Part shown: piece by piece, positions 46,250-56,171 of the stretch
How positions within the stretch are numbered: the first letter of the stretch is position 1
Layout of the letters: each line of letters opens with the position of its first letter
Source: Hydnum rufescens UP504
Taxonomy: Eukaryota; Basidiomycota; Agaricomycetes; Cantharellales; Hydnaceae
NCBI GenBank assembly: GCA_014904985.1
Contig: MU129103.1
Location: 1-64,000, forward strand
DNA: 64,000 nucleotides
Direction of reading: 5' to 3'
Position numbers and translations under genes: made by a program
The notes under the pieces: model-generated
The model's input: the letters and a program-made list of their open reading frames with translations, nothing else
Told to the model about the DNA's origin: nothing
Database searches by the model: none

Positions 46250-46930
46250 GGAGGTGGTGCCTCGTTTATACCATCTGTAGTCTCACGTTTTGCCTTGTTC
46301 GGGTGTATGGGCTACAGAACCCATTATCAGAGCTGAACCGTCTGTATCAGCTTATCGTGCATCGGAGGGTATCACAGTAGGGGATTGGACCAACGGCCAG
46401 GAGCTCCTTAACCTCCAGCCAATAAAGAATGGGCATTGACGTAGCATCCTGCATGTAGCCACACTTCTGTCAGCTCCCTAAGCAGTTCACCGCAGTCATT
46501 TTCGTACCTGGAAAGACTCCACCTGGTTGTATGGACGCAGAGACCGCTGTCCAATTATGGAGACAAGGAATCGCGCTTAAGCATGTCTTTGAACAGGAGG
46601 GGTAATGTGGTATTGCGCCCCTTCCTTCGATTCAAGCCTCCAGCCTGCGAGCTGCCAAAGGAACCGCCAATGCTCAGAATATCTCTGCAACCCAAATCCA
46701 TAAGGCTCGCTCCTGTGGCGATCAATTCTCCTTCAATTCCAATGGCTGGCCAAGTGAGCCATTCTCAGGCACTCGTGGTGGGGGGCCATGATACATTGTT
46801 ACCAGCTTCATCGCAACTAGGATGCATGGTCCTGCCACTAAGGGGAGTCAAACGAGACTTCCAGCCCCGAGTTTGGGTTGGGGAGCAAAGGAGTGAGGAG
46901 AAACGCCCCTCAAACTTTTGCGTGATCGCG
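46250..46930. other. Spacer before the small assembly gap
   Basis: A plus-strand frame runs from 46583 into the gap, but its translation is not recognised and the part after the gap is a minisatellite. No gene is called. Confidence 0.35.
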
Positions 46931-46933
46931 GCC

Positions 46934-46958
46934 NNNNNNNNNNNNNNNNNNNNNNNNN
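46934..46958. other. Assembly gap (25 N)
   Basis: A run of 25 N of nominal length, directly before a GGTTTGGG-rich minisatellite that probably caused the break. Confidence 0.95.
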
Positions 46959-46974
46959 GCAGGGGGTTGGTCAG

Positions 46975-47290
46975 TGGGTCTTTGTTTGGATTTGGGTTGC
47001 AGGGTCTTCATTTGGTGGGTTTGGGCTCATGGGGGTTGGCTCGGTGGGTCTTTGTTCGGATTTGGGGTCATGGAGTCTTTGTTTGGTGGGTTTGGGCTCA
47101 CAGGGTTTGGCTCAGCAGGTCTTTGTTCAGATTTGGGGTCACAGGGTCTTCGTTTGGCAGGTTTGGGCTTGCAGGGTTTGGCTTGGTGGGTCTTCATTCG
47201 GATTTGGGGTCACGGGGTCTTCATTTGGTGGGTTTGGGGTTGTGGGGTTTGGCTCAGTGGGTCTTCATTCGGCAGTCTTGGGATTGGGGG
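46975..47290. repeat. 71-bp minisatellite
   Basis: Just over four units with a 71-bp step (anchors 'tttggtgggtttggg' at 47011, 47082, 47153 and 47224). Because 71 is not a multiple of three, all three plus-strand frames translate to the same peptide pattern in rotation. It occupies the exon-like segment next to hairpin-intron unit 26. Confidence 0.8.
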
Positions 47291-47314
47291 TTCATGCAGG
47301 TTCAAGTCTGAGAT

Positions 47315-47419
47315 CTAGAAAAAATAAATAATATATTAGTTAAAGAATATATGCATCACAAGAAGAGCAGCCATAGGCTGCTCTTCTGGCACAAAAGTAT
47401 CTAAGGATATGATACTTAC
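47315..47419 (-). other. Hairpin-intron unit 26
   Basis: 105 nt: donor TGG|GTAAGT, stem AGAAGAGCAGCC/GGCTGCTCTTCT, branch CTAAT, acceptor TTCTAG. The exon side ends in GGCTGACCAGCC, as in unit 10. Confidence 0.66.
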
Positions 47420-48130
47420 CCAGGCTGGTCAGCCATATTTGATACCTATGATAGGTATCAAATTTGGGGCACTTTTTGGTACCTAAGTAGGTCCAATTGT
47501 GATGGGGTGCCATAGGGGTGCCAATTGATAATTCAATATCAGAGAATCAGCCCAAGTGGGGCCCAAATTGGGTATATGGGCCCCAATGTGGTGCCATGGG
47601 GCCCCAATGTGGCTCCAAAATGAACCCCTTCATAGTTTCCACACCACTGAGGCACTAATCTGCATTTATGTTTAATTATGTAATACCCAAATGTGGAAAA
47701 TGCAGAAAATAAGTACATCCACAGTGTCCCCAAGCCATCCAGCCCAATCCAGCAGCCGATCTTGTAGTATACATACATCAAATTGCATATGTTACCTTGG
47801 ATATTTGTGCTTGAAAGGCTTACCATACAGTAACCATAAGTTATGGGATGATATATTATATGGGTGCATGGTATATATTCCTACTGCCAAGCTGCTTTAT
47901 AATCACCATCAGCAATGGCGGGATTTCCTTATTTGGAAATCACATGTGCATATGAACTCGCACTTCATTCTGCATTCTAGCCTGCTACAGGGCTTTTTTT
48001 TGGATTCTAATTGGGTGGTTCAATACCCTGGATTTATCTCTATTTTTATGGTACAAAGAAGAGACTACAGAGGAAAGAATACAAAATTGAATTTACAAAA
48101 AAAAAATATATATATATATATTACACATGC
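47420..48130. other. Spacer, no gene recognised
   Basis: It contains 'ggtacctaagtagg' sequence shared with 40540-40570 and repeated GGGGCCCCAA-type motifs at 47550-47620. It ends in a TA-dinucleotide run (48107-48121). Confidence 0.4.
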
Positions 48131-48150
48131 CCGGTGCCTACAGGCACCAG

Positions 48151-49836
48151 TATAGAAGAAGGGTTAGGAGCTCCGATGACTGTCAAATCAAAATCTGGTT
48201 CAGCCAGTGTGTAGATAGGAGACTGTGTTTCTGTTTATTCAAATGGGTTGGTTCGCTTCGATGGTTGATCACTCTCTGCAAGATATGTATGTGTTTATTG
48301 GAGAATGGAATGTGATATGGACTAGCAATAGTCAATGATATATCGTAGATGCTTATAAGAAGGCTTATACGTCGTATGGAATGCTTATAGAAAGGCTTAT
48401 ATGTGGAGGATGCTTATAGGAAGGCTTATACGTCTGGGATGCTTGTGGAAAGGCTTATACGTGTTCGTGTTGTGTTTGTTCGTTTACTTATATTTGTGTG
48501 TCCTTGTTTACGTCCTCTGAGTCAAAATGCGGATATCTGTGGGCTATAGAATGGTCAGCGCTTGGTTAGTTTGGTTAGTATGCTTCAATCTTCTTCCCTG
48601 ACTCGTATTTTTGTTATGCTTACCTTTTCCCTGGATGTCCAGCAACTCTAACCTTAGGTTCTGCAACTATCCTTGGCTTCAGTATTTTGCGTAGATGGCT
48701 TCCAGTAGCTTGGTCTCAACAACCTTGAAGATGACTTAGCTCCAGATGGCTTTAGATAGACAGTTCTTTAGATATTAAGCAGAATGGTAGACAGTAGTTG
48801 ACAGTGGTTCATTTCCAGAGTGAGGAGATGGGGGGGAACAAGAAAATCTGCTAGCTTATATACCTATCTGAAGGTGGCTGTGCATGGAGCAAGAACAAAA
48901 GAGTAATAAAGCTATGAGATCATAGTGATGTCATGGGGGAGTCATAGTGGAGTAGAACAAAAGAGTAATAAAGAAATGATGTCATAATGCGGTCATAGCT
49001 GAGTCATCCACAGAGTGTGATGTCATAGTGAAGTCATAGTGATGTCATTCATAAAGAGAACAAAAGGATTCATAAAGGGAATGATGTCACTAATTTGCTG
49101 AGCTTGTGGAGTGGTTGGAGCATGATGTCACTGATCTTGTGATGTGTTTTGGGGCTCATGGGAAGTGAAATTAAAGGACATCTCCGGGTTCTGGAGATTA
49201 ATCTGAGCATAGTCCAGTGGTTAAGGTGTTTTTGTTACTGGTTAATAAAAGGAACAAGTGCATGGTGTGGGATTCGATGCAGAGACAGCAGTTTGTATCC
49301 GTAATAGGCGTGCTTGGTATCATTCAATGCGGATTTTTAACAGCTTTCTGGGCGCGGTGGTTCCGAGCAGATCCGGTGTAAACTGACGGAGAAATTCGTT
49401 TTTTACTGATGGGTGTTAATTCTGATAGTAATATCATTCTGTAGAGTTCAGTTTTAATCTGTTCTTCGCGTGCTCAGTACCGTTGGATGCGGATTTTTTA
49501 TATCTTTCTAGGCGCGGTTGTTCCGAGAGTATTGAATGCGAACTGACGGAGGTATTCATTTTTTACTGGAAATCCTGGATTTTAATAATAAAATTGGCCT
49601 GGAGAGTGCAGTTTTGGTCCGTTCAACTTGTGTTTGGTACCGTTCGAAAGGTGTGAATCGTAGCTTTCTAAGCGTTATATGGGTGTACCTCTCCGATCAA
49701 AACTGACGGAGTTATAAAACGAATTTCGTTTCTGCGCGTAGCCATAATTAATCTCATAATCGGTCATGTGATCGTCCAATGGCTGGAAGTTGTGTAATTT
49801 CGCTTTTTCTGATACTGGATGTTTTTATCTTCCACA
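48151..49836 (-). mobile_element. Solo LTR-like element, copy 2
   Basis: 1,686 bp with the same ends as copy 1 (TGTGGAAGATAAAAACATCC to CTTCTTCTATA on the minus strand). Flanking 4-mers are CCAG (48147-48150) and CCGG (49837-49840), a target duplication with one mismatch. It carries a TATA-like stretch near 48850 and a duplicated 'aggcttatacg' segment at 48340-48470 not present in copy 1. The insertion split a hairpin whose arms read TGCCCGGTGCC and GGCACC+GGGCA. Confidence 0.65.
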
Positions 49837-50086
49837 CCGGGCACACGACTTGATAGGCGAGAATGTGGGAAAGATCCTAGGGGCCGATGCACACAAATTT
49901 TTGAGTGTATGGGTGCCCTGGCCCCTCCGTCGTTCTTGATTTTGTACGGGTGGTCCTGTTGTACCAGCCATGGCTGTGGCGGGTCCTAGGAGTGCAAATC
50001 GTCGATGGCAAGGGCGATCCTGTCATTATGGGATCGCCCTTATCATCAGTCGGGGGAGGGACGAGGCTGGGGAATAACATTAATCC

Positions 50087-50195
50087 CTATGATGGAAATA
50101 ATTCATGTTGTTAGCATGAAATTTAAGCTGTGCGAACAGGGCAGCTTAAAGCTGCCCTATTCATGCTAAAAGGGAGGCAAGTTTGGGGAACTTAG
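50087..50195 (-). other. Hairpin-intron unit 27 (subfamily II), donor mutated
   Basis: Stem AGGGCAGCTTAAAGCTGCCCT and acceptor ATAG are present. The donor position reads ATG|CTAAGT, with GT replaced by CT. Confidence 0.55.
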
Positions 50196-50393
50196 CATAT
50201 TACTACACCCAGCAACACCGGGGTGTGGTGGCTTGCTTATTGTGCGGGTAGTTTGCGTCTTCGGCTTCTTTGGTCATGCGGGTCATGCAGGTCATGCGGA
50301 GGTGCAGGGCAGTCACTTGTTCCCAATGACAATGGTGGGATTCCCAGTGTGGTCATTGGTTGAGGTGGGGGGGGCAGGCAAGATTGATTGTCC

Positions 50394-50500
50394 CTAAAAT
50401 GAAAATGATCAAACGGTTAGTACATGATTAAAGCAGCACAAAAAAGGGCTGCCTTAGGCTGCCCTTGGTGCAAAATGAGACAAAGCAGGCATATACTTAC
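50394..50500 (-). other. Hairpin-intron unit 28 (subfamily II)
   Basis: 107 nt: donor AAG|GTAAGT, stem AAGGGCAGCC/GGCAGCCCTT, branch CTAAC, acceptor TTAG. Confidence 0.64.
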
Positions 50501-50676
50501 CTTATTACCATACCCCAGCTTTGCTGTGGTTTCCAGTCTCAGGTGATTTATTGCCGGTTTCTCTAGCGGAGTGGGGTCATATGACCCTGCAACCATTTGC
50601 GATAACGGCCGGATCATCAGGTGGCGGTGTGAACGTGTTCATTTGAAGGGCATGAGGATGGTGGGCAGCAGTGATT

Positions 50677-50757
50677 CTGTAATGAGAGAATTGAAACCAT
50701 TAGTAAAAAATAAAAGTCATAGAAAGAAGGCAGCTTAAAAGCTGCCCTCTACGCTAC
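50677..50757 (-). other. Hairpin-intron unit 29 (subfamily II)
   Basis: 81 nt: donor AAG|GTAGCG, stem GGGCAGCTTTTAAGCTGCC with short loop, branch CTAAT, acceptor ACAG. Shortest unit of the set. Confidence 0.6.
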
Positions 50758-50934
50758 CTTATTGTTGCACCCCAGCAAGGCTAGGGTGTGGCAGTTTATT
50801 TACACCATGGGGTGGGTATCTTCAGTCGAGGTTGCGCGAAACCATAGGATCCGTGATAGTCCATGAAAAGATGAAGGCATTGCTGCCATGATCCTCATGC
50901 GACTCCAGTGAGTCGATGGTCAAAGCAAAGGTGC

Positions 50935-51016
50935 CTATACGGAAGAAATTTGAAAGGTCAGTTAAGAGTGATAAAAGGAGCGAGTTTAAACTCGCTCCTG
51001 ACACAAAGATACTTAC
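50935..51016 (-). other. Hairpin-intron unit 30 (subfamily II)
   Basis: 82 nt: donor GAG|GTAAGT, branch CTGAC, acceptor ATAG. The internal hairpin is a perfect 24-nt palindrome centred on TTTAAA with arms AGGAGCGAG and CTCGCTCCT, so the stem sequence is unrelated to other units but the structure is kept. Confidence 0.66.
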
Positions 51017-51029
51017 CTCATCATGGCAC

Positions 51030-51500
51030 TGGGGTGTAGATCGCGTGCTCCTTTGCGCGGATTACGGAATCGAAATTGGCGACAGACAAAGCTGAAACTC
51101 AACAGCGGCACATGCTGGGTTCAAAAAACCCAAAGGGGAGCATGCCACAGGGTACTGTGACAGGGTCTATATGCAGACCAGTGCTAGGTGAATGATATTT
51201 TATTATTATTTTTCTGTGAAGATTCAGGGGGGAAGCAAGAATGAGCCAGATACCAAATAAGGCAATATATGGCAGGGGTTGGGGCAGTCTGTATGGATCA
51301 GAGTCATCCCAAGATTAAATATTATTATCCCATATATATACTACAAGATCCAGGCATGAAAATGGATGTCCAAACAATCCCAAAATTTCCCAATCCTCAT
51401 TTTTTATTTAGGCATATACAGTGAGTCTGACAGTCTGGAATTGTAGTTCTCTCAACTGTTTGGTAGTTGAATAGCATACTATACTTCATCTGATAGTTTC
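51030..51500. other. Spacer, no gene recognised
   Basis: AT-rich, without a recognisable gene or repeat unit. Confidence 0.35.
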
Positions 51501-51506
51501 CCCTCT

Positions 51507-51941
51507 CCACAATGGCCCAGATATGTCCAGAGATGGCCAAGACTTGAATTTCCTTATTTGGGTAAGTGTATTTCCTCCTTTGTGCAGTCATAGCACAGTA
51601 TTAGAGCCTAGGAAGCTGGGATTAGAATGTGATCTAGTCTGGCCACAAAATATAATTTTTTTCAGAATTTTTAAGACAAATAATATGTCACGGGTTCCGC
51701 ATATCCAGAGTGGCTCTGATTCTCAGAATCAGAGCCACTCTGGATATGCGGAACCCATGACATATTATTTGTCTTAAAAATTCTGAAAAAAATTATATTT
51801 TGTGGCCAGACTAGATCACATTCTAATCCCAGCTTCCTAGGCTCTAATACTGTGCTATGACTGCACAAAGGAGGAAATACACTTACCCAAATAAGGAAAT
51901 TCAAGTCTTGGCCATCTCTGGACATATCTGGGCCATTGTGG
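51507..51941. repeat. Foldback element, near-perfect 435-bp palindrome
   Basis: Arms of about 217 bp (starting CCACAATGGCCC, ending GGGCCATTGTGG) meet at 'tctgattctcagaatcaga' near 51724 with almost no loop. Only a few mismatches are visible (for example cacgggttccg against cggaacccatg). Both strands therefore encode nearly the same 84-residue open frame, which is a by-product of the symmetry. Each arm contains GGGTAAGTG, a splice-donor-like sequence. No flanking duplication is evident. Confidence 0.88.
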
Positions 51942-52129
51942 CATTGGAAAAATTCTCAGATAAAGTCTGGTGTGTTATTTAAGTAGGACACAGTTGAAAG
52001 AACCAAGCACTCACAAGGCCAGACTGTTGGGCTTAGTGCATATACTGTAACTTGGAAATAGGGGTTTGGGAAATTTTAAAATTGTTTTGATATCCATGTT
52101 AACATATCTACCTTGTAGATATATATGTG

Positions 52130-52440
52130 TTATCCCAATATTTTATTTTTGGGGCACCCTGATCCATACAGGCGACCCAAGCCCCTGTTCAGTGTCATAA
52201 TGCATTGCCATATTCGGATTTTGCTCATTCTTGCCTTTTTCTTCCATATTATTATCAAAATAATTATCAAATATAACATAACACACATTTCCTTTCGTAT
52301 ATACACTTCCACAATGCTCTGTGGTGTCTTTCTGCCTGGGGTTCGGCGCTTTTTTGAATCCAGAGCCTGCTGGCATTGAGTCTCGGCTTCACCCGACAGC
52401 CATATCGGGGATACCACGAGCAAGCGCCCAAACGAGGTGC
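52130..52440. other. Spacer, no gene recognised
   Basis: AT-rich sequence with overlapping short frames on both strands and no recognised motif. It leads into unit 31. Confidence 0.35.
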
Positions 52441-52480
52441 ATCACACCACACCCCAGCCGTGCTGGGGTGTGGTGATGAG

Positions 52481-52580
52481 GTAAGTAATTTTTTTGTTTA
52501 TGATTTCTTCCAGAGGGAGCGGCTTTAAGCTGCTCCTCCGGGTGGGTTTAATTTTGTACTCATAACTTTTCTCACCGTAG
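52481..52580 (+). other. Hairpin-intron unit 31 (subfamily II, plus strand)
   Basis: 100 nt: exon hairpin with arms CACCACACCCCAGC and GCTGGGGTGTGGTG, then GAG|GTAAGT, internal stem GAGGGAGCGGCTT/AAGCTGCTCCTC with one mismatch, branch-like CTCATAAC, acceptor GTAG. It is the last recognisable unit and points opposite to units 13-30. Confidence 0.66.
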
Positions 52581-53450
52581 AGTCGATTGCCATTGCCCGT
52601 ACCCCCGCCATCTCAAAAAATGATGCCGATCCGGCTATGACATGACGACAACGATCCCCTCGTTGTCGTTATGAGCTTCTGGTAGCCCTGGTCCACAGCA
52701 AAGTCGCCCCATGACTTCTGTTGAATTTGACACGGAATGGCTAAGCAGGCAACTCTATAGTGTGCGCCAGGGAAACCCAGCTTCTGTGACCGTTGGGATG
52801 CAACATATGGAGATGCAGTTGATCGCGCATAAAACACCTGTCAAGGGTACCCCGCTCAGTTTCAACTTGAATATCTGGCCAACCGTTGGGGGCACAATGA
52901 ACTCGGACATTCGCCAGATCACGAAGGTGGGCAATTGCTGATCTCAGCAGCAGCAGTGTTTCTTCAAATTTGGAGAGTTTTGCACATACAAAAGTTCAAC
53001 CGGCGTGGCGAATAATATTGGAACCAGAGCTGGATCGACCTCGGTATTTCAAGCCCACTGCGTAGTCCTCTTCCTCTTTGTTATCAACCTGTTTGTTGTC
53101 AATACCTTCATCATCTCCATTGTCATCGTCATCTTCGTCATCGCCCCATTATCATCATCTTCGTCTCCTTCCCCCCCTTGGCATTATGTTTTTCTCCTTC
53201 GTTTCTGATGTATGTATGGATTTATGTATGTATGTAATGATACATCTAGGATGAATATAGTCGTCCACCTGCTCTACATTTTCCCACCCACCCTTAGAAT
53301 AATTTCGAGTATGTAGTCGAACTGCTCTTGGCCCCCTGCGGGAGCCTACACGGTATGTAAATGAGAATTCCGACCAACGCGCTCTTCATTCAGACCTGGA
53401 GAAATTATGGCAATCGCCAATATCGATTCATTCTCAGTGTCTTATCTCTC
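52581..53450. other. Spacer with small hairpin and microsatellites
   Basis: It contains a hairpin ACGACAACGA/TCGTTGTCGT (52645-52671), a TCATC-rich pyrimidine tract (53100-53175) and a short GTAT/TATG microsatellite (53210-53235). A 76-codon plus frame at 52711-52941 starts MTSVEFDTEWLSRQLY and lacks recognised motifs. I do not call it a gene. Confidence 0.4.
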
Positions 53451-53454
53451 GATA

Positions 53455-53950
53455 CTGTGTCTGGAGTTTGACAGCATGTCACGCTCCAAACTCTGACCGT
53501 ACTACACCATCTCTACATAAATCTTGTGGTCTGGAGTTTGACAGTGCCTTGCGCTCCCAACCCCGACCACACTACACTTGACTTCCTAGAATCTCTCTGT
53601 TGTGGTCTGGAGTTTGACAGTGCTTTGCACTCCCAACTCCGACTGCTCCACTCCCAACTTTTTGACATATCTGTTGTGGTTGAGTTTGACAGTGCCTTGC
53701 ACTCCCAACTCTGGCTGCACTCACTCCAACTTTTCCACACATCCATTGTGGTCTGGAGTTTGACAGTGCTTTGCACTCCCAACTCCGACTACCCTAGTCT
53801 CAACTTTTCCACACATCTGTCATGGCCTGGAGTTTGACAGTACACTGCATTGTGCTCCCAACTCCAGCTGTGTTAATATCTGGTTTTCCATCCAGCCGTC
53901 ATGGTTTGGATTTTGACACTGCACCTATTGCACTCCCCTGCTGCTAAAAT
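53455..53950. repeat. 74-bp tandem repeat upstream of a gene
   Basis: Seven diverged units with steps of 70-80 bp, anchored on 'tctggagtttgacag' at about 53461, 53531, 53607, 53681, 53752, 53826 and 53906. Each has a partner 'actcccaactc' stretch. The array ends about 40 bp before the ATG of the next gene, so it occupies its promoter position. Confidence 0.8.
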
Positions 53951-53988
53951 CCCAAGTTCCATAACAACATACTCCTTCACATTCGCTA

Positions 53989-56171
53989 TGCCACCAAAAG
54001 CACGAAAAATGTATAAGAGAAATAAATGGGTGACAGTGCCGACTGCCAGCCCAGCCTTTTCTAAGGGTAAAATGGCGGAGTCTTCTATGGCCAGGCCTTC
54101 CACTAAGCCCAGAGCAACGGGGTCATCTGATGCACCCATGAAAAGTGTAGTTGGTGATCTAGTTCAACAGTCAGCAGCTCCTCGCATGAAATGGAGTGTT
54201 GAAATACCACCACGACAGTCGGATGCACCATTGTTGTCGGGGGCCCTCCACCCCCCAATCCAATCCATGGTGGACGTAAGTCGTGCTCACTCACCTGTCA
54301 GCTCCGTTGCCAATTCCCCGGTTCACAATACTGTCAATTCTCCAGCCCTCTCTACGGCAGTTCTCTGGCCCCTTGGAATTCCTTGGGCTCTCCTCACGGT
54401 TCCCCAGCTTCCCCTGGCAATTCTCCGTACCACTCTTCGCTCCAGTTGTGTTCGCCCCACTTGCGTTCGCCCCTTGCCTTTTATTTTGACGAACCGGATT
54501 TTGATTTCCGCACTCCCACTCCCACTCCCACTCAAGACCATAGGGATGATACTCCCCTGTTCCTTGATGATGGGGAAGGAAGTGAGGATGAGATTGACCA
54601 CGGTCTTGAGAATGGTGGAGACATTGATAGTGGCGACGAGGTCCTGGCCAAATCTCTTGGAGGCCCCTTTACTGAGCAACAAATTGCTGAGATTAGGGAG
54701 ATAGTTGATGCTATGAATCAACAGCTAGAGCAAAAGGCCAAGGAATGGGAGCGACCTCTGGAGTCAGTGATGCGGATTGGCAACCTTGGCATCAATACCA
54801 GAGAACGACGAAGTGGAGGGAATCTGTGGAATGCGTTTCATCACTCGTATGAGAAGGATTCTGACCCGGATCGGCCTCATCATGAGTATGTGGAGAAGGT
54901 TATACAGCCTGCATACTGTTCGCTCATTCTTGAACATGGTTGTGGAAGACTCTGCTGGAGTGGGAAGGAAGGAAGGCCAAAGAACCCTGTTGGAACAACA
55001 CAATTGCTTCAAAAGGGCTGCACCAGGCCGCTGCAACGCACTATCTCCCTGCGGCTATGGGGTAAAGGCTCATCAAGCAAACACACAAAACGTTGGACGG
55101 AGATTTGAAATGGGATGGGCTACGTGATGAACATCCATGTGGGTTCTGCACATTGTTTAGTGGGCATTCCTGAGGGAGGCAGCAGTCCAAACACAATGCT
55201 GGTTACTGGGACACTTGGCGGATGAAAGCCATGGTGGATGAATCATTCCCAGAAGGACAGACATTGCTGAAGATGATTTCATGCTCACATGCCTAGTCTT
55301 CAGGGGAGCAGCAGCCTGCAAATGGGATGTGAGGCGGAAGTCCCCAAAAACTATAGCACGATAGGATGCGGGAAGGAGATTTCAGAAGAGCTCCAAAATC
55401 TTCTGAAGCCATTTGTTGGCCACATCCCTAGGGTGCCATGGGCAACTCTACCCAGATTCCTTGCCAACAATCATCTGAAGATGGAGAATTGGGTCACAGA
55501 GTTGGACTTTCCAAATCTAATGTCACTTGATGTATCAGTGGTCCGAATGGATAGTTGGAAGAAACTGTGGCAGGCATTTTTTGAACTGAAGGATGATTTG
55601 CAGCAGGTTTGAATTCTACAGTTGGCGGATGACACGAGATTGCCAGATGACACTGCTATTGTTGTGGATCAATATAATGCAATACTTGTTACCGCTGGGC
55701 AAGCATACGAATCTGAGGGCTCGGGTGGACCAGAAAGTCATAATGGTGTGAATGGGGGTGGGTTCTTCAGCCACTGAAAATGCTCCCCCCCAGAACCCCA
55801 ACAACCCACAGTCAAATTCAGTTGCCACAGGCTCATCTAGATCCCAAAAGCGAAGGTCTGATACAAGTGGGGGACCGGTCCAGAAGAAGAAATGGGTTCG
55901 TGGTGGCAGGAAGAAGGGCGCTAGGGACGTGATATCCAGCGAGTTCATAGCAGAGTCAGATGAAGAGCCTGAAGAGCAGGGGGCATCTACATTTGATGCA
56001 TCACTTGGTGGTATTTCTGGCAGTGCCTCAGGATCCGACCCATTCGCTGTGCCAGTTAACTGGGAAAATGGGCTGAACACTGGAGTGTACAACCCTGTGG
56101 TGCCAAATGATGTCCCTCCTAGTGACTTTGATGCATTGCTTGCACAATATCCTGATTTGGCCTTGGATTGA
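53989..56171 (+). pseudogene. Degraded hypothetical protein gene with low-complexity segments
   Basis: The start MPPKARKMYKRNKWVTVPTA is followed by a Ser/Pro-rich linker with repeated NSP motifs. A one-base frameshift near 54350 moves the frame to 54383-55108 (GNSPYHSS, then acidic DDGEGSEDEIDHGLENGGD, a helical AEIREIVDAMNQQLEQKAKE segment and the WNAFHHSYEKDSDPDRPHHE block). Further frame changes follow near 54960 and 55130-55290. The middle part (55289-55612) reads HIPRVPWATLPRFLANNHL and WKKLWQAFFELKDD. The C-terminal part (55752-56171) has basic QKRRSD and KKKWVRGGRKKGARD stretches, probably nuclear, and ends FDALLAQYPDLALD. The layout resembles uncharacterised, often transposon-associated agaricomycete proteins. 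Function unknown. It is either a pseudogene or has several sequence errors. Confidence 0.6.

Noticed and set aside
43106..49836. Calling the 1.6-kb repeats a TIR DNA transposon
   Set aside because: The terminal inverted similarity is only about 9 imperfect bases, and an internal TATA box with U3-like repeats fits a solo LTR better. I left the alternative open rather than asserting it.
51523..51925. Two identical 84-residue proteins on opposite strands
   Set aside because: They are a consequence of the palindrome. No start context, domain or family match is visible.
53513..53837. Open frames of 89 and 103 codons in the 74-bp repeat
   Set aside because: They are translations of the tandem repeat on both strands.
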